From NCBI RefSeq assembly GCF_016859125.1, contig NZ_CP069338.1:10109501-10173500 (forward strand): a DNA stretch of 64,000 bases, read 5' to 3'. The notes beneath the pieces are model-generated. The model saw only the letters and a program-made list of their open reading frames with translations, had not been told where the DNA came from and made no database searches. Positions 55,078-63,657 of this stretch are shown here, one piece after another. The translations under genes were made by a program, and so were the position numbers. Numbering within the stretch: position 1 is the stretch's first letter; every line of letters begins with the position of its first letter. Source of the stretch: Archangium violaceum (GTDB lineage Bacteria; Myxococcota; Myxococcia; Myxococcales; Myxococcaceae).

Positions 55078-55977
55078 TCAGCCCGCGAGCACCCAGGCCG
55101 CGGCCACCGTGAGTCCCCCGGCCACCGCGAACATCCTCCATGCCCGGCGCGCCAGCACCGTGCCCGTCCCCTCGCCCGCGTTGCCCAGGATCACCATCGC
55201 CGGCCCCCCCTGCTTGCCGCGCAGCTCGTAGACCCCCGGCACCGGCCCCTTCTTCAGCTCCCCCACCACCAGGCACTCCTCGCCGAGCTTTCCCACCCGC
55301 TCGTACGACAGCGCCTCCTCCACCACCGAGCCCTGCGCCGGTACGCCCGTCCCCGTCTCCGCCAGCGGCTTGCCCATGTGGCAGCGGCGGATATGCATCG
55401 GCGCCAGCAGCAGCTTCGGCGAGAAGCTCACCGCGGCCTCCGCATGCTCCCCGCGCACCTGCAGCACCGGCGCGTAGCCCCGCTCCATCGACAGCAGGGG
55501 CCCCTTGCTCCCATCCGGCATCACGCCGCGCAGCTCCGCCTCGTAGAAGGCACACACCACGCCGCCCGGCGACGTCACCTGATCACTCGACGCCAGCCGG
55601 CCCCGGTACACACCCCACCCCGGCGAGCGTCCCTGGCGCAGCGCCGCCACGCCTTCGTCGATGCTCCGAGGTGCCTGGGCCCGCAGCGCATCCGCGCGCA
55701 CTCGCACCCTCGAGCCCGCCACCGCCAGCCCCGCCGCCGCCACCAACAGCGCGAAGCCCACCCCGTCGCCCATCGCTCCCGGCGACAACCACGTGAAGGG
55801 GCCGGCCCGGTAACGCAGCGCGACAATCGCGAAGAGCACCGTCAGCAGCCCGAACCAGGCCAGCGGCCATTGAGGCATGAAGGTACGGGCGTCCTTGCGT
55901 CCAAAGGAGAACGCCGCGATCACCAGCGCCCCAAGGCCCGCCGCGTACAGAGGGGCAAATGCCCACCGCAAGTCCAT
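55078..55977 (-). CDS. membrane protein of unknown function, GIDE-like layout
   Basis: 299 aa. Three membrane helices near the N-terminus (about 5-22, 38-55, 70-90) and one at the extreme C-terminus (MFAVAGGLTVAAAWVLAG). Between them is a soluble beta-rich part (GWGVYRGRLASSDQVTSPGG, VVCAFYEAELRG, then APVLQVRGEHAEAAVSF). The layout and the pattern of a V-G-x-L-x-S followed by a C-x-F/W-Y-x-x-E segment recall bacterial GIDE/E3-like domain proteins, but this is a weak resemblance. No neighbouring operon. Confidence 0.6.
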   Translation of the reverse strand: MDLRWAFAPLYAAGLGALVIAAFSFGRKDARTFMPQWPLAWFGLLTVLFAIVALRYRAGPFTWLSPGAMGDGVGFALLVAAAGLAVAGSRVRVRADALRAQAPRSIDEGVAALRQGRSPGWGVYRGRLASSDQVTSPGGVVCAFYEAELRGVMPDGSKGPLLSMERGYAPVLQVRGEHAEAAVSFSPKLLLAPMHIRRCHMGKPLAETGTGVPAQGSVVEEALSYERVGKLGEECLVVGELKKGPVPGVYELRGKQGGPAMVILGNAGEGTGTVLARRAWRMFAVAGGLTVAAAWVLAG

Positions 55978-56146
55978 GGCTCCCCCTGCCCGAAATCCAA
56001 CCCAGGCCCATGCCCTCCTTCGCCTCCTTCGGGACGGGCCCCAGCCCGGCAAAGGTGCGCTCACCTCCGCGCGGCCGCAAGGGCACACCAGGGCCGTGCG
56101 CCCGTGGACTACCGGACGCTCACCCGCTTTCGGGCAGGAGCTCCCG

Positions 56147-58093
56147 TCACTCCTGTTGGGTATCCGCCACCCTGTTGGACTTCTCGGTCTGGATGCCGCG
56201 CACCACCACGTCATCGAAGGTGCAGACGAGGTTGCGGCAGCCCAGCGCCACCTTCGCCGAGCGCCCCTGGAGGCCCTCCAGGAACTTTTGCACGAAGGGC
56301 TCGTTACCGCCGTTGAGGTAGGCACTCACCTCCACGCCGTTCTTCTTCTTCTTCAGCTGAAGCTTCACGCGGAAGGGACCCTGGGGCACCGGTGTCTCGT
56401 CCTGAACCAGGCTCTCCACGTCCTGCGAGCTGTTGCCCGCCACCTCCTGGCCATCCGCGGTGGTGTACTTCCAGCCCAGCCGCATGCCCGTCCCCGGGAT
56501 GGCGAAGACGGACACCTGCACGCCCTTGACCCGGTAGGACAGCTCGGCGAAGTGCTGCGCGTCCGGCTCCTCGGCGTAGCCCTTGCCCAGCGGGCTCGTG
56601 CTCATCCACGCCTCGGCGGAGAAGTCGTCGCTGGAGAAGTAGTAGTCGGACAGGTACGCGCGGGGGATCAACTGTCCGCCGCTCGCTTCATTGCCCCCCT
56701 GGATCGCATGGAGCTGGCCGTTCTCCAGCGTCCACGTCCCCGCATGGGCGCTCAGCTCCGCATGGCCCACCACGAAGTCCACGCCCAGGCGCACCCGTCC
56801 ATCCGGCAGGTCCTCCAGCGTCGAGGTCACGAAGAGGTCCGCATCGGTGTTGGCCGGCCACGGTTTGTCCACCGGCACCGCAACCAGCCGCGGACCCCAC
56901 GAGCCGAGCACCACCTTCTTGTCGCCCCACTGGAGAAGCGTCGCCGGGCCCAGCACCCTTCTCGCCCCGGCGAAGATCACCACCATCCCACCCAACACCG
57001 TCAGCGCCACCCGCATCGTGCGCCAGCCCGACCGCAGCCGGCGGCGCACCGGGCTGAGCGACTCGGCCCGCGCCAGAGCCGGCGGCAGCGAGATGCTCGA
57101 CACGAGCGCCTCGAGCGCCTGGCACACCTCGGCGGCCCGCGCATAGCGCGCCTCGGGCTCGTTCTCCAGCAGCCGCGCCACGATCTCGTCCACCCGCGAG
57201 TCCAGCCCCGGCACGCGCTCGGATGGCAGCTTGAAGCGCCCCACCGGCAGCTCGCCGGTGAGCATCTCGTAGAGCACCACGCCGAAGGAGAACAGGTCCG
57301 CGCGCCCGTCCACGCTCTTCGCGTCCCGGCGCTGCTCCGGGGCCATGTAGTTGAGCGTCCCCATGGCCACCGCAGTGGCGGTGAGCTGCAGCCGCGAGTC
57401 CGGACGGCGGATGCCCGCCAGCCCGAAGTCCGCCACCTTCACGTGCCCGCGCCCATCCAGCAGGATGTTCTCCGGCTTCAGGTCGCGGTGGATGATGTCC
57501 TTGTCGTGCGCGCACTCGATGGCCCGCGCCACCTGCAGCGCCATGCGCAGGGCCTCGGGAGGCGACAGCTCGCGCATCACCTCGCGCAGCGAGCGGCCCT
57601 CCACGTACTCCATCACGAAGTAGTAGTGCTCCCCGGCCACCCCGCGGTCGATGATCTGGACGATGTTGGGGTGGTTGAGCGCCGCGAGCGCCGTGGCCTC
57701 CTTGTCGAAGCGCGTGACGAACTCGGGATCCTTCGCCAGCCGCGGCGGCAGCACCTTCACCGCCACCCTGCGGCCCAGGGACTTCTGCCGCGCCAGCCAC
57801 ACCTCGCCCATCCCGCCCCGGCCCAGCACGCGCTCCAGCGCGTAGCCCGGCAACTCCACCGGCGTGCCGGCCGCGCCCTCCCCTTCGAGCACCCGCTGCT
57901 CCAGCGCCGTCCCCGCCGAGGGCAACGAGGGGCGCACCAGCGTGGGCGCGGACAACTCGGGATCCTCCTGGAAGGAGGCCGGCCCCATCCGCACCGGGAA
58001 GCGGGCCCCGCAGGCACACGTCACCTGGTGACCGTCCGGAAGAGCGCTCACGTCGTGCGCACGCGCACAGCTGGGGCAGTTCAAGGTGTTCAT
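56147..58093 (-). CDS. membrane Ser/Thr protein kinase with zinc-ribbon N-terminus
   Basis: 648 aa. An N-terminal ribbon (C6/C9...C26/C28: NCPSCARAHD and VTCACGARFP) is followed by a Hanks-type kinase domain (about 84-350) with glycine loop GRGGMGEV, Lys113 in VAVKVL, HRDLKPEN (Asp204), ADFGLAG and MAPEQ: all catalytic residues are present. One membrane helix lies at about 382-400, and the C-terminal 250 residues are extracytoplasmic and beta-rich, possibly a concanavalin/jelly-roll-like sensor. It starts within the stop of the upstream adenylate cyclase gene (ATGA), so the two are coupled. Confidence 0.92.
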   Translation of the reverse strand: MNTLNCPSCARAHDVSALPDGHQVTCACGARFPVRMGPASFQEDPELSAPTLVRPSLPSAGTALEQRVLEGEGAAGTPVELPGYALERVLGRGGMGEVWLARQKSLGRRVAVKVLPPRLAKDPEFVTRFDKEATALAALNHPNIVQIIDRGVAGEHYYFVMEYVEGRSLREVMRELSPPEALRMALQVARAIECAHDKDIIHRDLKPENILLDGRGHVKVADFGLAGIRRPDSRLQLTATAVAMGTLNYMAPEQRRDAKSVDGRADLFSFGVVLYEMLTGELPVGRFKLPSERVPGLDSRVDEIVARLLENEPEARYARAAEVCQALEALVSSISLPPALARAESLSPVRRRLRSGWRTMRVALTVLGGMVVIFAGARRVLGPATLLQWGDKKVVLGSWGPRLVAVPVDKPWPANTDADLFVTSTLEDLPDGRVRLGVDFVVGHAELSAHAGTWTLENGQLHAIQGGNEASGGQLIPRAYLSDYYFSSDDFSAEAWMSTSPLGKGYAEEPDAQHFAELSYRVKGVQVSVFAIPGTGMRLGWKYTTADGQEVAGNSSQDVESLVQDETPVPQGPFRVKLQLKKKKNGVEVSAYLNGGNEPFVQKFLEGLQGRSAKVALGCRNLVCTFDDVVVRGIQTEKSNRVADTQQE

Positions 58094-59778
58094 CGCCGCG
58101 AGTTGGTGATCTCCAGCCCGTGCACCCGATACGCCCGAACGCCCTTCTCCTTGCCCTTCACCTGGGTGACGGGCAGGGGCTCCGCGTCGAAGCCGCTCCC
58201 GGCCTTCTGGATGGTGCTCTGGTTGGCCACCACCTCGCCGCCCCTGGCCAGCCCACACAGGCGCGAGGCCGTGTTCACCGTGTCGCCAATGGCGGTGAAC
58301 TCATGGCGCTCGGTGCTGCCCATGTAGCCCACGACGGCCTGGCCGGTGTTCACGCCGATGCCCACCTCGATGGGCGGCTTGCCCGCGGCCATGCGCGAGC
58401 CGTTGAGGACCTCCACCGCGTCCTGCATCTCCAGCGCCGCGCGCAGCGCCCGCGCCGGATCATCCGGGTGCGACAGCGGCGGCCCCCACACGGCCATCAC
58501 GCAGTCGCCGATGAACTTGTCCAGGTTCCCCTCGTGGCGGAACACCACGCCCGCCATCAGGGTGAAGAACTCGTTGAGCATCGACACCACCTCCTGCGGA
58601 GACTCGCTCTCCGACAGGGTGGTGAAGCCGCGGATGTCCGCGAACAGGCACGTCACTTCCGCCAGCCGGCTCTGCCGCAGGTCCTCGGTCTCGCCGCGGA
58701 TCACCGCCTCGGCCACCGCCCGCGACAGGAAGCGGCTGAGCTCGGCGCGGGTGACGGCCTCGGCCTGGATCTGCGCCGCCAGCGCCGCGTTCTCCAGGGC
58801 GATCGCCGCCTGCGCCGCGATGCCCGAGAGGATGGTCAGGTCCTTCTCCGAGAAGGCGTTGGTCTGCTGGCGCGAGTCCAGGAACAGCACCGCCTCCAGC
58901 TGGCCCTTGCACATCAGCGGCACCGCCATGGCCGAGCGGATGCCCTGCGCCACGATGCTCTCCGAGGAGGAGAAGCGCTCGTCGATGATGGCGTCCGCGG
59001 TGAGCACCGCCTTGCGCGTCTCGGCCACCTTCTGCAGCACGGTGTCGGACACCATCACGTTGGGCGGGCTGCCCTGCCGGTGCTTCATGGCCACCGGGGT
59101 GAACTGGCCGTCCGCGCCCGGCTTGAGCACCACGCCGTGGTCCGCCGCCAGCAGCTGGAAGGCCACCGAGAGGATCTGCTCGAAGAGATCCGCCTGCTTT
59201 CCCTGCTGGCTCACCTGACGGTGGAACTCGTAGGCGATGCGCAGCTTCTCGTACTCGCGCTTGAGGGTGGCGAGCTCCTGGATCTGCTCGGCGGGCCGGA
59301 AGTTCTGCGGCACCTGCTGATCCATCTGCGCGAGGAACGCGGGGATGGAGTGCGACTGCGCCACCACCGTCACCCGAGGAGCGGCGCGCCCCGGGTTCGC
59401 TCCCGGCCCCACCGGAGCGGTCGCCTGGGCCGAGGCCCCGACCACCGTCTCCCCGGTGTAGAAGACGAGCTTGGAGGCTCCCAGGCTGATCTCATCCCCG
59501 TCGCGCAGCCGCAGCTCCGCCACGCGCCGTCCGTTGACGAACGTGCCGTTGGAGGAGCCCAGGTCGCGCAGGATGAAGTCCCGCCCCATGCGCTCGATGG
59601 TGGCGTGCTCCTTGGAGACCTCTCGGTCCACCAACCGCAGCGTGTTGGAGGGATGCCGGCCCAGGGTCGTCAGCTCCCCGAGCTGGAACTCTCCCGTCGT
59701 CCCATCCGGGAACCGCCCCTTGAGGTGCGGCCCCCGAGGACCAGCGGATTTTGAGGATTGGGTGGGGCCTTGACTCAC
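58090..59778 (-). CDS. class III adenylate cyclase with FHA and GAF domains
   Basis: 562 aa. FHA domain at 37-107 (LGRHPSNTLRLVDREVSKEH, LRDLGSSNGTFVNGRRV), a GAF domain at about 190-335 (LFEQILSVAFQLLAADHGVV, then IRSAMAVPLMCKGQLEAVLF), and a class III cyclase domain at about 375-550: metal Asp in TCLFADIRGFTTLSE and in DKFIGDCVMAVWG, and the adenine/transition-state segment FTAIGDTVNTASRLCGLAR. The FHA domain would read phosphothreonine, and the downstream overlapping gene is a Ser/Thr kinase, so a kinase-to-cAMP link is likely. All cyclase metal-binding residues are present. Confidence 0.93.
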   Translation of the reverse strand: MSQGPTQSSKSAGPRGPHLKGRFPDGTTGEFQLGELTTLGRHPSNTLRLVDREVSKEHATIERMGRDFILRDLGSSNGTFVNGRRVAELRLRDGDEISLGASKLVFYTGETVVGASAQATAPVGPGANPGRAAPRVTVVAQSHSIPAFLAQMDQQVPQNFRPAEQIQELATLKREYEKLRIAYEFHRQVSQQGKQADLFEQILSVAFQLLAADHGVVLKPGADGQFTPVAMKHRQGSPPNVMVSDTVLQKVAETRKAVLTADAIIDERFSSSESIVAQGIRSAMAVPLMCKGQLEAVLFLDSRQQTNAFSEKDLTILSGIAAQAAIALENAALAAQIQAEAVTRAELSRFLSRAVAEAVIRGETEDLRQSRLAEVTCLFADIRGFTTLSESESPQEVVSMLNEFFTLMAGVVFRHEGNLDKFIGDCVMAVWGPPLSHPDDPARALRAALEMQDAVEVLNGSRMAAGKPPIEVGIGVNTGQAVVGYMGSTERHEFTAIGDTVNTASRLCGLARGGEVVANQSTIQKAGSGFDAEPLPVTQVKGKEKGVRAYRVHGLEITNSRR

Positions 59779-59879
59779 GCGCGAGACCTCGAAGGTCCGA
59801 ACACCGACATCACCGGCGGGACACTACCAAAGCCGAGGGAGTCCCGGAACCGCCAGGGACGCCTGCCTGGAGAGCGGGC

Positions 59880-60839
59880 TCAGGTTCTCGGCATCCGCTT
59901 TCCCGGGTTTGACGGAGAATCCGGCGAATGTGTCCGGGGGCCCAGGGGCAGGGGGTTCTTGATGGCGAGACCCACAGAGGGGTACAGGGTGACCCCTCCC
60001 AGATCGCGCTGCTGGCCGAAGATGACCGGACGGCAGTCGGTATAGCCGGCGGTGAGCTCGGCGAAGAGGTGGACGTACCGGTAGCCCAGGGCGAAGCCCA
60101 GGCTGGCGCCATAGAAGTGGCTGGACACCCGGGCCGGCAGCCCCAGGTCGAAGCCCGTCACGTCCTTGCCGGACTGCGAGTAGTCCACCAGCTTCGCGTC
60201 CAGTGAGGTGCGGCTGAAGATGTACTTGGGCGCCGCGTACAGCTTGAAGATGTCCCCCAGGTCCATGCTCAGGTAGACGGGGACCTCGAGATCCCACCGG
60301 GAGAACTCGTCGATCTTCACGATCTCCAGGGCGTCCAGCACGGGGCTCTTGAAGACGTGCCGGGAGAAGCCCAGGCCGAGCGCCAGATCATAGGACTTGC
60401 GCCGGTAGTCGGGCAGGAGCGAGTCCTCGGCATCGCCGCCGTGCGCCAGACGCAGCTTGCCGTCGAACCGGACGGAGGTGGTGCTCAGACGCAGGCCCAC
60501 GTCCAGGGTGCTGGCCTCCAGCAGGCCGGCGCGGATCATCAGCTCGTTGGCGGGGCCCGGCGGGGCCACCGCGAGCGCCATGCCCACACCGAGCAGCCGC
60601 TGGGCCTCCGCCTCGGGCAGATCATAGGGCTGGCCCTCCTCGATGCGCTCCTTGATGGCCCCGCCCTGGTCGATGCCCTCGTCGATCAACGTGCCGAGCT
60701 GGCCCACCGGGGCGAAGACGCCCACGGCGCCGGACACCTGGAACTGGCCCCGGGCGAGCGGCTTCGCCGTCTGCAGGGTGGAGAGCGTGGAGGCACAGCC
60801 CGTCGTGGCCAGCAGGGCGAGCAGGAGGAAGAATCTCAT
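59880..60839 (-). CDS. outer-surface lipoprotein, beta-barrel-like, unknown function
   Basis: 319 aa. A lipoprotein signal (ALLATTGC) is followed by alternating hydrophobic/hydrophilic strands (SGAVGVFAPVGQLGTL, LDVGLRLSTTSVRFDGKLRL, VHLFAELTAGYTD) suggesting a beta-barrel or a porin-like fold on the outer membrane. I recognise no named family; similar single genes are frequent in myxobacteria. The start at 60839 is fixed by the signal. It is divergent from truD, with 96 bases between. Confidence 0.7.
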   Translation of the reverse strand: MRFFLLLALLATTGCASTLSTLQTAKPLARGQFQVSGAVGVFAPVGQLGTLIDEGIDQGGAIKERIEEGQPYDLPEAEAQRLLGVGMALAVAPPGPANELMIRAGLLEASTLDVGLRLSTTSVRFDGKLRLAHGGDAEDSLLPDYRRKSYDLALGLGFSRHVFKSPVLDALEIVKIDEFSRWDLEVPVYLSMDLGDIFKLYAAPKYIFSRTSLDAKLVDYSQSGKDVTGFDLGLPARVSSHFYGASLGFALGYRYVHLFAELTAGYTDCRPVIFGQQRDLGGVTLYPSVGLAIKNPLPLGPRTHSPDSPSNPGKRMPRT

Positions 60840-60935
60840 GACGGGACGGAACGTTACGCCGCCGGATGTCCGGTTGTCAGGCCCCCGGCCATTCGTTCCT
60901 TCCTCTGAGGCCGCTCTGGCTGTTAAGGGAGCCTG

Positions 60936-62453
60936 GTGCGAATCAAGCAGAAACCCGAGGATTTCTCCGTCAAGGAGTCCTACCGCTTCGACGAGGTGGC
61001 GAGCGGTCGCCACCGCGTCTACCTGATGGACAAGCAGAAGCTGTCCACCTTTGACGCGGCGGACCGCATCCGCGAGGCGTTCGGTCTCAAGCCGGGCTCC
61101 ATCTCGTATTGCGGATTGAAGGACAAGCAGGGCCGTACCGAGCAGCTCATCGCGGTGGACGGCGCGGACGTGGATATGCAGGACCCCGACCTGCGCCTGA
61201 AGTACCTGGGGCGCACGGACAAGCCCCTGTCGGCCGCCAACATCACCTCCAACCGCTTCGCCGTCACCGTGCGCATGCTGACGGAGGCGTCGATCGGCCC
61301 CCTCAACCAGGCCGCCGCGGAGATCAACCGGCTGGGCGTGGTGAACTACTTCGACAGCCAGCGCTTCGGCTCGCTCAAGCACGGCCAGGGCTTCATCGCC
61401 AAGGATCTCATCCGCGGCGACTTCGAGGCCGCGCTGCGCAACTACCTGGCCCAACCCTCGGAGCTGGACCGGACCGAGGACGCCAAGGTGAAGGCCTTCT
61501 GGCGCGAGAACTGGGGCCGGTGGGACGCGCGCGTGCCCTTCGAGGGCACCCGGAAGTACCACCGCATCCTCAAATCCCTGCGCGAGCACCCCGGCGACTA
61601 CCTGCGCGCCTTCCTGCAGATCGACGCGTCCTACCGCGCGATGCTGCTCTTCACCTACCAGAGCTACCTGTGGAACGAGGGCGTGCGGCGCTACCTCCAG
61701 CTGCTGCTGCCGCGCGAGAACCTCTTCCCCATGAAGTACCAGGCGGGCACCCTGCTCTTCCACCGCGACGCGGACCCCGAGGTGCTCCACCCCCTGCGCG
61801 AGTCCACCTTCCCCCTGCTCGCCCCGGACAGCCACTTCGAGGATCCGAAGGTGAAGCAGGCCGTGGACTGGGTGCTCGGCCGGGAGAAGCTGTCCCTGTC
61901 GGACCTCCGCGTCGAGGAGGCCCCGCGGATGCTCTACTTCAAGCACGAGGAGCGTCCCACGATCGTCGTCCCCCACAAGCTCGTCATCGGCCGCGTCCAG
62001 AACGACGACCTGAACCGGGGCTTCCTCAAGGTCAACATCGCCTTCACCCTGCCCCCGGGTGCCTACGCCACGCTCGTCATCAAGCGGCTCTTCCACTTCG
62101 CCTACCAGGAGGAGAGCCCCCAGCAGATCCGCGACTCCTGGCGGACCCCCGTGGAGGACCGGGACGGAGCGACCGCGGACACGGCCTATGCCCCCCGAGG
62201 TCCCCGGAGGGCCCCCGCGCCCACGCCTCCCCTCCCTGATGCCCGGCCAGCCGCCAGGGCCGCCCGCCGCTCCCCGGCCGCAGGTGCCGCCCCCACCCCG
62301 GGCAGGCGTCCCCAGAGCCGCGAGGCGGTCGACACCCGCCCCTCCCAGCCCTCGCCCAGCTTCCGCGAGCGCCAGCGCCAGAAAAAGGCCGCCAAGGAAA
62401 AGGCGCGCAGCGAGCAGGCGGCCAAGCGCCCGGAATCACGGAAGAAGAAGTGA
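60936..62453 (+). CDS. truD: tRNA pseudouridine(13) synthase TruD
   Basis: 505 aa. TruD makes pseudouridine at position 13 of tRNA-Glu. Motifs: KQKPEDFSVKESYRF at the start, the catalytic Asp in SYCGLKDKQGRTEQLIAVDG, NRFAVTVRML, GVVNYFDSQRFG (the conserved N-x-(Y/F)-G-x-Q-R-F block), and SYLWNEGVRRYL. The typical protein ends near residue 410; here about 95 extra residues of low-complexity Pro/Ala/Arg and Lys-rich sequence follow (KKAAKEKARSEQAAKRPESR), likely a disordered RNA-binding tail. GTG start at 60936. Confidence 0.93.
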   Translation: MRIKQKPEDFSVKESYRFDEVASGRHRVYLMDKQKLSTFDAADRIREAFGLKPGSISYCGLKDKQGRTEQLIAVDGADVDMQDPDLRLKYLGRTDKPLSAANITSNRFAVTVRMLTEASIGPLNQAAAEINRLGVVNYFDSQRFGSLKHGQGFIAKDLIRGDFEAALRNYLAQPSELDRTEDAKVKAFWRENWGRWDARVPFEGTRKYHRILKSLREHPGDYLRAFLQIDASYRAMLLFTYQSYLWNEGVRRYLQLLLPRENLFPMKYQAGTLLFHRDADPEVLHPLRESTFPLLAPDSHFEDPKVKQAVDWVLGREKLSLSDLRVEEAPRMLYFKHEERPTIVVPHKLVIGRVQNDDLNRGFLKVNIAFTLPPGAYATLVIKRLFHFAYQEESPQQIRDSWRTPVEDRDGATADTAYAPRGPRRAPAPTPPLPDARPAARAARRSPAAGAAPTPGRRPQSREAVDTRPSQPSPSFRERQRQKKAAKEKARSEQAAKRPESRKKK

Positions 62454-62455
62454 CC

Positions 62456-62483
62456 TTGCCCGCCGATTTCCCCGGCGGTGCAA
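62456..62483 (+). terminator. hairpin after truD
   Basis: TTGC-CCGCC pairs with GGCGG-TGCAA around a short loop, with one bulged base. It starts two bases after the truD stop, and a G-rich rather than T-rich tract follows. It overlaps an early GTG of the sigma factor frame, which argues for the later start of that gene. Confidence 0.35.
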
Positions 62484-62513
62484 TCGGGGGCCCCATGCTC
62501 CGTAGACCAGGGC

Positions 62514-63143
62514 GTGAACGCTCTCGCCCTCAACGCAGCAGACGTCGCGGACCTCGCCCGAGCCATCGGTATGCTGACGGCCGATGACGCCGCCGCCCCC
62601 CCCTGGAAGGCCGATGTGGTGGCCGCCCGGCGGGGGGATCCCTCGGCCTTCGAGTCGCTCGTCCGCAGTGTGCAGCGCCCGGTGTATGGCCTGGCGCTGC
62701 GCCTGCTCGGCAACGAAGCCGAGGCTTCCGAGATCGCCCAGGAGGCCTTCCTGCGCGCCTACCAGAACCTGCACAAGTACGACGAGTCGCGCCCCTTCGA
62801 TCTCTGGGTGATGGCCATCACCCGCAACCTGTGCCTGGACCTGCTGCGCCGGCGCACCAAGGTGAAGACGGAGGAGCTCGAGCCGATGAAGGAGTTCCTC
62901 CCCAGCGGCGAGGCCTCGCTCGAGGAGGGCGCCATCGCCCGCCAGGAGCGCCAGTCCCTGGAGGCGGCGCTCGCCACCTTGTCCGCCGACGACCGGGAGG
63001 TGCTCGCGCTCTACTACGTGCAGAAGCGCACCACGAAGGAGATCGCCCAGGTCCTGGGCTGCGCGCCCGGCACCATCATGGCGCGCCTGTTCCGCGCCCG
63101 GGAGAAGCTCCGCAAGAAGATGAGCCCGGAGGAACCCACATGA
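62514..63143 (+). CDS. ECF-type RNA polymerase sigma factor
   Basis: About 209 aa. Region 2 is in FESLVRSVQRPVYGLALRLL, NEAEASEIAQEAFLRAYQNL (core-binding helix) and FDLWVMAITRNLCLDLLRRR; region 4 is in LEAALATLSADDREVLALYY, then TTKEIAQVLGCAPGTIMARL with the HTH. The start is uncertain: GTG at 62478 would overlap a hairpin, GTG 62514 is used here, and ATG 62571 is also adequate because region 2 begins later. It overlaps the anti-sigma gene by four bases. It should direct a stress or envelope regulon. Confidence 0.88.
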   Translation: MNALALNAADVADLARAIGMLTADDAAAPPWKADVVAARRGDPSAFESLVRSVQRPVYGLALRLLGNEAEASEIAQEAFLRAYQNLHKYDESRPFDLWVMAITRNLCLDLLRRRTKVKTEELEPMKEFLPSGEASLEEGAIARQERQSLEAALATLSADDREVLALYYVQKRTTKEIAQVLGCAPGTIMARLFRAREKLRKKMSPEEPT

Positions 63144-63649
63144 CCCCCACGACCTGTGAGTGCCCGGACCTCGAGGTGCTCTTCACCGAGTTGGAGGCCG
63201 GCGAGGGCCCCGCCCTGGAGCACGCCAGGGACTGCCCGCTGTGCACCGCCATCATCGAGGAGCACCGGCTGCTGGAGAAGGATCTGTACCGGATGGCGGA
63301 TCCGCTCCCTCCACCGGACCTGGTGCACAAGGTGATGGCGCGGGTGGCCGCCGAGCCCCCTCCCGTGCGCAGCGAGTTGTGGACGGGCCTGTCCATCCTG
63401 GCCGCCTCGCTCCTGGCGGGACTCGGGGTGCTGCTCTCCAACGACGCGGCCCTGATCGGAGCCGGCACCGGCCTGGCCCGCTTCCTGGTGGACGGCAAGG
63501 CCTGCCTCGAGGCGCTGATGAGTGGAGCGCGCGCCCTGTGGAGTACCGCGGCGGCTCCCGTCGCGGGCGTGCTCGCCTTCCTCCTGTTCACCTCCCTGTT
63601 CGGAATCAAGCGGCTGGCCGGAGACGGCCCCACCCCTTCTGAAGCGTGA
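63140..63649 (+). CDS. putative ZAS-type anti-sigma factor with two membrane helices
   Basis: 169 aa, starting in the sigma factor's stop with GGAGGAA just before the ATG. The N-terminal cytoplasmic part has the zinc anti-sigma pattern His-x3-Cys-x2-Cys (LEHARDCPLCTAIIEEHR), preceded by a Cys-Glu-Cys. Two hydrophobic helices follow (about 77-95 and 135-155). It would hold the adjacent ECF sigma factor inactive at the membrane until a signal arrives. A gene order of sigma, anti-sigma and then a periplasmic STN protein suggests envelope sensing. Confidence 0.75.
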   Translation: MTPTTCECPDLEVLFTELEAGEGPALEHARDCPLCTAIIEEHRLLEKDLYRMADPLPPPDLVHKVMARVAAEPPPVRSELWTGLSILAASLLAGLGVLLSNDAALIGAGTGLARFLVDGKACLEALMSGARALWSTAAAPVAGVLAFLLFTSLFGIKRLAGDGPTPSEA

Positions 63650-63657
63650 GTGTCGCC

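Noticed and set aside
55877-58327. An 816-codon plus-strand frame
   Set aside because: Antisense of the Ser/Thr kinase gene; composition typical of a high-GC shadow.
58120-59754. A 544-codon plus-strand frame
   Set aside because: Antisense of the adenylate cyclase; all recognised domains are on the minus strand.
60840-62096. N-terminal extension of the 59880 minus-strand lipoprotein
   Set aside because: The region is truD on the plus strand; the lipoprotein signal fixes the start at 60839.
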